38,878 nucleotides of DNA, from positions 1-38,878 of the forward strand of contig NZ_CALVGS010000035.1 of assembly GCF_944327115.1 (NCBI RefSeq). The letters run 5' to 3'. Position numbers and translations under genes: made by a program. This DNA is from an uncultured Traorella sp. GTDB lineage: Bacteria > Bacillota_I > Bacilli_A > Erysipelotrichales > Erysipelotrichaceae. Shown in pieces: positions 32,711 to 38,878 of the stretch. The notes beneath the pieces were generated by a model. It searched no databases. It saw only the letters and a program-made list of their open reading frames with translations, and was not told the DNA's origin. Position 1 is the first letter of the stretch; each line of letters starts with the position of its first letter.

Positions 32711-33127
32711 TCATTCAAATTCTTCACTTGAAATACAACTGATTCCATTTTCTTCCAATAGCTGTGTACAAATCCCTTTTCCCGCTATCTTTTTACCGCT
32801 GAAGCTGCCATCATACACCTGATGAACGCCACAGCTCGGTGAGCTCTCTTTTAAGATTGCCACCCGGCATCCGTGCTTTTTGATGATTTGTAAAGCTTTT
32901 TCGGCACCTGAGTGAAATGCGTCATCAACACTTTGCAAGGAACTGGAATAAACTTTTCCGTCAATGATCTCGCTTGGCTGCCGAGGTATTGGCAAGCCAC
33001 CCAGGCATTCAGGACAAATTCCAATATATTCTTTATCTTTTAAATAATCAATGACCTTTTTATTCATGCAATGTTTGCCATCATAGCGACAGCATTCACC
33101 TAAAAGACATTTACTGACTGCAATCAT
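32711..33127 (-). CDS. DUF523 (TudS-like) cysteine-rich protein
   Basis: A 138-aa protein of the DUF523/YbbK family. Conserved Cys are in SKCLLGECCRYDG (near the N-terminus), ICPECLGGLPIPR and ESSPSCGVH. A studied member, TudS, is an iron-sulfur 2-thiouracil desulfidase, so a [4Fe-4S]-dependent desulfuration is plausible but unproven here. Start set at 33127 because GAGGTGG precedes it; the TTG 18 nt upstream overlaps that site. It follows murB by 31 nt in the same direction and may be co-transcribed. Confidence 0.85.
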   Translation of the reverse strand: MIAVSKCLLGECCRYDGKHCMNKKVIDYLKDKEYIGICPECLGGLPIPRQPSEIIDGKVYSSSLQSVDDAFHSGAEKALQIIKKHGCRVAILKESSPSCGVHQVYDGSFSGKKIAGKGICTQLLEENGISCISSEEFE

Positions 33128-33158
33128 ACTACCACCTCGATTCAATTGATATATTCAG

Positions 33159-33995
33159 CTATTCAATGATCTTTATTTCACACTCTAAATGCTTTGAGGT
33201 CTGTTCATAAACAATTGCTTGTACTTGATGGATCAGCGTTAAGAAATCACGAAAGCTTGCCTCTCCCTGATTAATCAAAAAACCTGCATGTTTCGTTGAT
33301 ACTGCAGCCTCATTGACATGATATCCTTTTAATGAACAATCATTGATCAGCTGACTGGCATAGAAATCAGGCCCTCTTTTAAAGGTAGAACCTGCACTGT
33401 ATTGATCAAGAGGCTGCTTTTCGATTCTTTTTTCTATCAGCTCCTTCATTTTCATACGGATCATTTCTTTATCCCCTTTTTTCAGACGAAAAACCGCATT
33501 GATGATACATTCGCTGCGATCTGAAAAAACAGAATGACGATAGCTGAAAGCACATGCTTCTTTAGAATATTGCTTTTCTGTTGTCGTTACACATTCAACG
33601 ACATCACTGATCTCACCGCCATAGGCACCGGCATTCATAATAACTGCACCTCCGACACTGCCCGGTATCCCATAAGCAAATTCTAAGCCGCTCAAGCCTC
33701 TTTGATAAGCATATAGGCAGACATCCATAAGTCTGGCACCTGCCTCGGCTATGATCACCTCTGATTTACATTCAATATGATTCATCTGTGTCAGGATCAT
33801 GGCACTTTCAAATTCTCTTTCATCACTGATCAGGACGTTGCTGCCATTTCCCAAGATGATCGGCTGATCATTTGCCAGGATTTTTTTTACTTCTTCTTCA
33901 TTTTTTGGAAAATATAACTTTTTACATTTACCACCGATATGAAGAGTCGTATATTCCTTCAAATATTCATTCCTTCTTATTTCAATCTTGTCCAT
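33159..33995 (-). CDS. murB: UDP-N-acetylenolpyruvoylglucosamine reductase
   Basis: FAD/NADPH enzyme of peptidoglycan precursor synthesis. The 278-aa product has the FAD-binding LGNGSNVLI and GIPGSVGGAVIMNAGAYGGE segments and the catalytic Ser in SAGSTFKRG. The C-terminal Glu-containing QGEASFRDFLTLI region is present. I start at the ATG at 33995 (MDKIEIRRN); the 21 upstream codons lack a ribosome site and read through a TATAAT box that ends exactly 6 nt before this ATG. That geometry suggests a leaderless mRNA, as for pulA and the lipoprotein gene. Confidence 0.93.
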   Translation of the reverse strand: MDKIEIRRNEYLKEYTTLHIGGKCKKLYFPKNEEEVKKILANDQPIILGNGSNVLISDEREFESAMILTQMNHIECKSEVIIAEAGARLMDVCLYAYQRGLSGLEFAYGIPGSVGGAVIMNAGAYGGEISDVVECVTTTEKQYSKEACAFSYRHSVFSDRSECIINAVFRLKKGDKEMIRMKMKELIEKRIEKQPLDQYSAGSTFKRGPDFYASQLINDCSLKGYHVNEAAVSTKHAGFLINQGEASFRDFLTLIHQVQAIVYEQTSKHLECEIKIIE

Positions 33996-34194
33996 ATATT
34001 TATTATATGAAAGAATATGATAAATGCCTAATAGAATGCCTGACACAAACAATTCCAAATATAGGAAACATCACCTTGAATCCTGCCATGATTTTCTTTG
34101 ATATTCGCATTCTTCCCTGTTTCTTTATCACAAACTCGTCCAATGATTCACTCACAGTGATAAATATCGGCTTCTTCTTTAAATGATAACCTAT
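33996..34194. other. murB-lysR gap
   Basis: About 200 bp with the murB -10 (34002-34007). A 59-codon plus-strand ORF (34007-34186) and a 60-codon start-less minus-strand frame both run through it, but neither has a ribosome site or recognisable product. I annotate no gene here. Confidence 0.5.
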
Positions 34195-35073
34195 CTAAAA
34201 TACAGTACATTCCTTCATGAGCGTCATAAAATCCTTTATAAGTACATTTGACTGTACTGACTTATAATAAATGCCAAAAGAGAGATCATTATTGCCACTG
34301 ACAGGCACATAGGTTAACGCCATGTCCGGTGATACAAGCTTAGGTGTGATGGCAATCCCGATACCTGCCTGCACAAGACTGAAAACCGCTTCAGCTGTTT
34401 CGCAAAAATAAAAGTCTGAAAAAGGACGGCCGTCCATGAGCTTTCCTTGCAAACGCACGATATCATCTTGTGCTTTCGCAGGATCTAAAAGAATGATTTT
34501 TTCTTTTCGCATGTCTTCTATGGTCACTGTTTTTTTCCCGGAAAGAGGATGGCCCAATGGCATGACACAGACAAGTGGAATTTTCGCGATCTCACGGTAG
34601 TTTGCATTTATCTTTTTCGCAGAAGATTCCTTAAAACCAATAATCAGATCGACATCATCCTCTTCCAAAAAACGATAAAGATGTGCAAAAGGAACGACAT
34701 GAAGGCGTGGATGCAGGGCAGGATGACGTTCGATTAATCTTTTCAAAACAGGTGGTAAAAGAAACAAATAAATATAACTATGACAACCGATCGATAAAAA
34801 CTGAAGCTGTTCATCGTTTGGGTTTTCAAATCTTTTCATCGCCCGCTGTGTCAATGCTACGATCTGCTTGGCATCGTGAATAAAGATCCGTCCTTCCTCT
34901 GTCAATTTGACGCTGCGGGTCGTACGTTTAAAAAGCTTGACGTTTAAGCTTCTTTCCAGTGAATGGATCTGCTGGGTCACTGCCGGCTGGGTCACATGCA
35001 GCTGTTCGGCTGCTCTGGCAAAGTTTAAGGTTTCGGCGACCGTTAAAAAACATAAGAGTTGGAAAGTATTCAT
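34195..35073 (-). CDS. LysR-family transcriptional regulator
   Basis: A 292-aa regulator. The N-terminal winged helix-turn-helix is complete (MNTFQLLCFLTVAETLNFAR, then AAEQLHVTQPAVTQQI), followed by a linker helix and a two-lobed substrate-binding domain resembling the CbbR/CysB type. Start at 35073 with GAGGTG upstream. Divergent from marR across 135 bp, but LysR targets are usually next to or divergent from the gene, so either itself, marR or distant genes could be controlled. No metabolic partner gene lies beside it. Confidence 0.9.
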   Translation of the reverse strand: MNTFQLLCFLTVAETLNFARAAEQLHVTQPAVTQQIHSLERSLNVKLFKRTTRSVKLTEEGRIFIHDAKQIVALTQRAMKRFENPNDEQLQFLSIGCHSYIYLFLLPPVLKRLIERHPALHPRLHVVPFAHLYRFLEEDDVDLIIGFKESSAKKINANYREIAKIPLVCVMPLGHPLSGKKTVTIEDMRKEKIILLDPAKAQDDIVRLQGKLMDGRPFSDFYFCETAEAVFSLVQAGIGIAITPKLVSPDMALTYVPVSGNNDLSFGIYYKSVQSNVLIKDFMTLMKECTVF

Positions 35074-35145
35074 CTTACACCTCAATTAATAATTTTTACT
35101 TATCAATAATAGCATTTTCTAAATTCTCTTTCAAGGCGAATTTAC

Positions 35146-35181
35146 TATAATAGTACATGTGCTGAATGTTAAGAAGTTAAC
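35146..35181 (+). promoter_or_regulatory. marR promoter region and candidate MarR operator
   Basis: TATAAT at 35146-35151 is followed at 35168-35181 by GTTAA-GAAG-TTAAC, a small inverted repeat between the -10 and the ribosome site. MarR repressors often bind such repeats to control their own operon. The -35 is weak. Confidence 0.45.
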
Positions 35182-35208
35182 TAATAGTCACAGAAAGGAG
35201 TCTTATAG

Positions 35209-35673
35209 ATGGAACATATCGTTTTGATTCTCAAAGAATTGAATCAGGCATTGGAGCTTTATGCGAAAAAGAACATGCAGATGTTAGATATTACCCCTTC
35301 ACAGGCGTTTACCTTGGATTATCTGCTCTCTCAAAAAACAAATGTCTATGCAACAAAGCTTCATGATGCATTTAAGATATCGAAATCAGCTATATCATCG
35401 ATCTTGAAGGGATTGAAGAATAAAGGCTATTTGAGGCTGGAAAGCTCACGTGAGGATGAACGAAAGAAGATCATCATACTGAGTGATAAAGCTTATCGGG
35501 AAAAGGATATGATTCATGATTGCTTAATGAAGCAGCAAGAGAATCTATGCTTGAACATAACTGAAAATGAAATGGAGCTTTGTAAGCATACATTGCTTAA
35601 GATGCTTCAAAACATGGATGACAGGAGGAATGAACATGATAAAAACGCTCTTATCACAAGTAAAGCAATATAA
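35209..35673 (+). CDS. MarR-family transcriptional regulator
   Basis: A 154-aa winged-helix regulator. TPSQAFTLDYLL and TKLHDAFKISKSAISSILKG (recognition helix, about residues 47-66) and the wing LESSREDERKKIIIL are typical MarR features. Ribosome site AAGGAG. It overlaps the first ABC gene by 38 nt. Placement of marR in front of a pair of exporter half-genes is the common layout for drug-responsive control, so it probably represses this operon until a ligand binds. Confidence 0.9.
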   Translation: MEHIVLILKELNQALELYAKKNMQMLDITPSQAFTLDYLLSQKTNVYATKLHDAFKISKSAISSILKGLKNKGYLRLESSREDERKKIIILSDKAYREKDMIHDCLMKQQENLCLNITENEMELCKHTLLKMLQNMDDRRNEHDKNALITSKAI

Positions 35674-37390
35674 GAAAGCATCGTTTTTAGCGCCTTTGTT
35701 TACTGCTTTAGAGGTGCTGATGGAGGTATTGATTCCCTTTGTCACTGCTTCTATCATTGATAAAGGAATCGAAGCCGGCAATATGACACAGATTTTTATC
35801 TATGGCGGCATTATGCTGGTCATGGCTTTTTTTAGTTTGGTATTTGGTGTCCTTGCGGGAAAATATGCCGCAGAAGCTTCCAGCGGCTTCGCATGCAATC
35901 TGCGTGATGCCATGTATGAGAATGTACAGACCTTTTCTTTTTCAAATATTGATAAATATTCAACGGCCGGACTTGTTACTCGAATGACAACAGATGTGAC
36001 AAATATTCAGAATGCTTATCAAATGGTCTTACGTATTGCGACAAGAGCACCCTTGATGCTTATCTGCAGCATGTTCATGTGCTTTTTCATCAATGCTTCA
36101 TTGAGCTCGATCTTTTTGATCGCAATTGTCTTTTTGGCAGCAGCCTTGTTGTTTATCATGCTGAGAACGACGAAGATCTTTAATTATGTATTTCAAAAGT
36201 ATGATGATTTAAATGCCAGCGTACAGGAAAATATCAGTGCGATCCGTGTCGTGAAGGCATATGTACGAGAAGATTATGAAGACCAGAAATTTAAAAAGGC
36301 GGCAGAGCATCTGTATCGTTATTTTGTAAAGGCAGAGAGTCTTTTAGCGTTGAATAATCCTGTCATGATGCTGGTTGTCTACGGATGTATCATTGCTCTT
36401 TCATGGTTTGGTGCCCATTATATCGTCATAGGCGATCTGACAACCGGGGAATTGACCAGCATGTTTAGCTATGTCATGAGCGTTTTGATGTCACTGATGA
36501 TGCTTTCCATGATCTTTGTCATGATTTCCATGAGCATTGCCAATGGCAGACGAATCGTCGAAATATTAGATGAAAAATGTGATCTGACAAATCCTGAGCA
36601 GCCTGAAATGGAAGTTGCTGATGGTCGTATTGACTTTAATCACGTTAGCTTTTCCTATAAGCATGGCAGTGGTGAAGAAACTCTCCATGACATTGATTTA
36701 CATATTGCTTCCGGGGAAACGATCGGTGTCATCGGATCTACCGGTTCAGGTAAATCGACACTGGCTTCTCTGATCAGCCGTCTTTATGATGTTGACGAGG
36801 GAAGCGTCTTTGTAGGCGGCAGGGATGTGCGCAGCTATGATCTTGAGGCCTTGCGTAACCAAGTCGCAGTCGTTCTTCAGAAAAATGTCCTTTTCTCCGG
36901 TACGATCTTGGATAATCTTCGCTGGGGCAAAGAGGATGCGACGGAAGATGAATGTCGTGAAGTTTGCAGGCAGGCCTGTGCAGATGAGTTTATTGAACGG
37001 TTTCCAAATAAATACGATACTTGGATCGAACAGGGCGGCAGCAATGTTTCCGGTGGTCAGAAGCAGCGTTTATGCATAGCCAGGGCTTTACTGAAAAAAC
37101 CAAAGGTGCTGATCCTGGATGATTCGACCAGTGCGGTCGATACCGCCACAGATGCCAAGATACGTCAAGCCTTTGCCACTAAGATTCCCGGTACGACAAA
37201 ATTGATCATTGCCCAGAGAATTTCCAGCGTCCAAGATGCAGATCGTATTTTAGTCCTGGATGACGGTACTGTAAAAGGCTTTGATACTCATGAAAACCTA
37301 TTGAAGGAAAATGAGATGTATCGTGAAATTTATGAAGCCCAGACACAGGGTGGCGGTGATTTTGATGAAGCCGGAAAGGAGGAAGCATAA
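35636..37390 (+). CDS. ABC exporter half-transporter, degenerate-site subunit
   Basis: A 584-aa type IV ABC exporter subunit: six membrane spans (about residues 15-320), then the ATPase domain with Walker A GSTGSGKST, signature VSGGQKQRL and Walker B VLILDDSTSAVD. The catalytic Glu after Walker B is Asp, the usual state of one subunit in heterodimeric exporters such as TM287/288. The ATG at 35636 lies within marR behind AGGAGG; the ATG 6 nt before is too close to that site. The partner follows by one base. Substrate unknown, probably a drug or lipid-like compound. Confidence 0.92.
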   Translation: MIKTLLSQVKQYKKASFLAPLFTALEVLMEVLIPFVTASIIDKGIEAGNMTQIFIYGGIMLVMAFFSLVFGVLAGKYAAEASSGFACNLRDAMYENVQTFSFSNIDKYSTAGLVTRMTTDVTNIQNAYQMVLRIATRAPLMLICSMFMCFFINASLSSIFLIAIVFLAAALLFIMLRTTKIFNYVFQKYDDLNASVQENISAIRVVKAYVREDYEDQKFKKAAEHLYRYFVKAESLLALNNPVMMLVVYGCIIALSWFGAHYIVIGDLTTGELTSMFSYVMSVLMSLMMLSMIFVMISMSIANGRRIVEILDEKCDLTNPEQPEMEVADGRIDFNHVSFSYKHGSGEETLHDIDLHIASGETIGVIGSTGSGKSTLASLISRLYDVDEGSVFVGGRDVRSYDLEALRNQVAVVLQKNVLFSGTILDNLRWGKEDATEDECREVCRQACADEFIERFPNKYDTWIEQGGSNVSGGQKQRLCIARALLKKPKVLILDDSTSAVDTATDAKIRQAFATKIPGTTKLIIAQRISSVQDADRILVLDDGTVKGFDTHENLLKENEMYREIYEAQTQGGGDFDEAGKEEA

Positions 37391-37391
37391 A

Positions 37392-38878
37392 ATGAACAAG
37401 CCTAAGACAAATATGAAAGACCTCATGAAAACGATGAAGCGGATATTGGGTTATATGTTGAAAAACTACAAGCTTTCTTTTCTGCTGGTGGTGATCTGTA
37501 TCATCGGCTCCTCCCTGGCAACGCTCTATGGTACGCTGTTCATGCAGACATTGATCGATGATTATATCGTACCTTTGACACGTTCGGCTGATCCTGATTT
37601 TGCTTCCTTAGCAAAAGCCTTGCTTAGCTTGGCTGAGATCTATGCCGCCGGTATCCTGTGTGCTTATGCCTATAACCGCATCATGGTCAATATCACACAG
37701 GGTACGATGCGTAATCTTCGTGTTGAGCTGTTTGAACATATGGAGTCTTTACCTATCAGATACTTCGACACCCATATTCATGGTGATATCATGTCTATCT
37801 ATACAAATGATGTCGATACCCTTCGTCAATTGATCAGTCAAAGCATTCCCCAGCTGATCCACTCATCCGTAACGATCATTTCTTCCTTTATCAGCATGAT
37901 CGTGTTAGACATTCCATTGACCTTGGTTACCTTGTTCATGATCGGTATCATGCTGATCGCTACATCTAAAATTGCTGGCAAGTCTGGTACTTATTTCACT
38001 AAGCAGCAAAAAGATTTGGGTATCGTAAATGGTTACATCGAAGAAATGATGGAAGGACAAAAGGTCGTAAAGGTCTTCTGTCACGAAGAAAAAAGCCTGG
38101 AGGATTTCCGAGCTTTAAATGAAGAGCTGCGTGCAAGTGCAAATGCAGCCAATACTTTCTCCAACATTTCAATGCCGATCAATGCCAATATCGGTAATAT
38201 CAGCTATGTATTATGTGCCATCATCGGGGCAATCATGGCGCTTGGCGGTTATTCGGGGCTCACGCTTGGAACCCTTGTATCATTTTTAACACTGAATAAA
38301 AATTCAACCCAGCCGGTAAGTCAGATATCCCAGCAAATCAACAGTATCGTCATGGCCATGGCCGGTGCCAACCGTATCTTTGATCTGATGGATGAAGAAA
38401 GTGAAGTCGATAATGGTTATGTGACACTTGTGAATGCCATCGAAAATCCTGACGGCAGCTTAAGTGAAACTGAAAAGCGTACCGGTATTTGGGCATGGAA
38501 ACATCCGCATAAAGCAGATCATACGATCACTTATACGAAGCTTGAAGGTGATGTTACCTTTGATGATGTTGATTTTGGCTATGATGAAAATAAGATCGTC
38601 CTTCATAATATCAAACTGTATGCGACACCGGGACAGAAAATTGCCTTTGTCGGCAGTACAGGTGCCGGTAAGACGACGATTACAAATCTGATCAATCGCT
38701 TCTATGATATCGCAGACGGAAAGATACGTTATGATGGCATCAACATCAATAAAATCAAAAAAGCAGATCTTAGAAGATCATTAGGCATGGTCTTGCAGGA
38801 TACCCATCTGTTTACAGGAACCGTGCTGGATAATATCCGTTATGGACGATTGGATGCAACGGATGAAGAATGTATCGC
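37392..38878 (+). CDS. ABC exporter half-transporter, second subunit (cut by window end)
   Basis: Starts MNKPKTNMKDLMKTMKR after AGGAGG inside the previous gene and stays open to the last base (at least 495 codons), so the 3' end is missing. Six membrane spans, then a linker insert with EKRTGIWAWKHPH, a hallmark of this second-subunit branch (YheH/EfrB type). The ATPase domain has Walker A GSTGAGKTT and a Q-loop at VLQDTHLF. The signature motif and Walker B lie beyond the edge. It pairs with the preceding subunit; by family rule it should carry the consensus catalytic Glu. Confidence 0.92.
   Translation, partial: MNKPKTNMKDLMKTMKRILGYMLKNYKLSFLLVVICIIGSSLATLYGTLFMQTLIDDYIVPLTRSADPDFASLAKALLSLAEIYAAGILCAYAYNRIMVNITQGTMRNLRVELFEHMESLPIRYFDTHIHGDIMSIYTNDVDTLRQLISQSIPQLIHSSVTIISSFISMIVLDIPLTLVTLFMIGIMLIATSKIAGKSGTYFTKQQKDLGIVNGYIEEMMEGQKVVKVFCHEEKSLEDFRALNEELRASANAANTFSNISMPINANIGNISYVLCAIIGAIMALGGYSGLTLGTLVSFLTLNKNSTQPVSQISQQINSIVMAMAGANRIFDLMDEESEVDNGYVTLVNAIENPDGSLSETEKRTGIWAWKHPHKADHTITYTKLEGDVTFDDVDFGYDENKIVLHNIKLYATPGQKIAFVGSTGAGKTTITNLINRFYDIADGKIRYDGININKIKKADLRRSLGMVLQDTHLFTGTVLDNIRYGRLDATDEECI

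Noticed and set aside
34007-34186. 59-codon plus-strand ORF in the murB-lysR gap
   Set aside because: No ribosome site and no promoter; its start overlaps the murB -10 box. Composition is not convincing.

Overview
The window is about 38.9 kb of low-GC chromosomal DNA from a Gram-positive anaerobe-type Bacillota. Strong AGGAGG-like ribosome sites, TTGACA/TATAAT promoters, HPr with both His15 and Ser46, a GlgC+GlgD pair, a PduL-type phosphotransacylase and an all-housekeeping, IS-free layout fit the Erysipelotrichia (gut Erysipelotrichaceae/Coprobacillaceae type). The taxon is an inference from gene content. No rRNA, tRNA, CRISPR array or intact insertion sequence was seen.

Layout. (1) 136-3826, minus: glgC-glgD-glgA, with a cre-like site upstream. 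(2) 3827-6302: a decayed Cys-rich peptide gene, a glycerate kinase, a fragment that looks like the end of nagA, and a pduL gene whose promoter carries a perfect 12-bp inverted repeat. (3) 6319-9384: orphan solute-binding lipoprotein-ung-folC. (4) 9438-12260: type I pullulanase (glycogen debranching) coupled to DUF4234 and DUF2752 membrane proteins. (5) 12396-15711: tldD-tldE-bPH2 operon, with a 29-codon membrane peptide gene facing away from it. (6) 15973-18835: Cof-type HAD phosphatase and S9 peptidase converging on a shared terminator. (7) 18963-19393: two small ORFs with their own promoter and terminator. (8) 19425-26772: glgP, a solitary RhuM-Doc gene with its own promoter and terminator, then pgm-glgB behind a promoter overlapped by a second cre-like site. 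(9) 26917-29681: MATE exporter, TetR regulator and SDR dehydrogenase; the last two share a symmetrical promoter/operator. (10) 29721-33995: a catalytically degenerate PAP2-like membrane protein, dUTPase with a membrane protein, an unknown 140-aa protein, HPr, a DUF523 protein and MurB. (11) 34195 to the end: a LysR regulator, then marR with two ABC half-transporters, the second cut by the window edge.

How it fits together. The window holds a complete glycogen cycle: Pgm makes glucose-1-P, GlgC/GlgD make ADP-glucose, GlgA elongates, GlgB branches, GlgP and PulA degrade. It is split over four transcription units interleaved with other genes. Two cre-like sites, together with HPr carrying the regulatory Ser46, suggest carbon-catabolite control.

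The most notable observations are three genes (solute-binding lipoprotein, pulA, murB) whose -10 hexamer ends exactly 6 nt before the ATG with no ribosome binding site, so they are probably leaderless; the tetR/SDR intergenic palindrome that builds two overlapping promoters on opposite strands; the degenerate PAP2 protein; and several decayed gene fragments. I did not find a clearly new multi-gene system.
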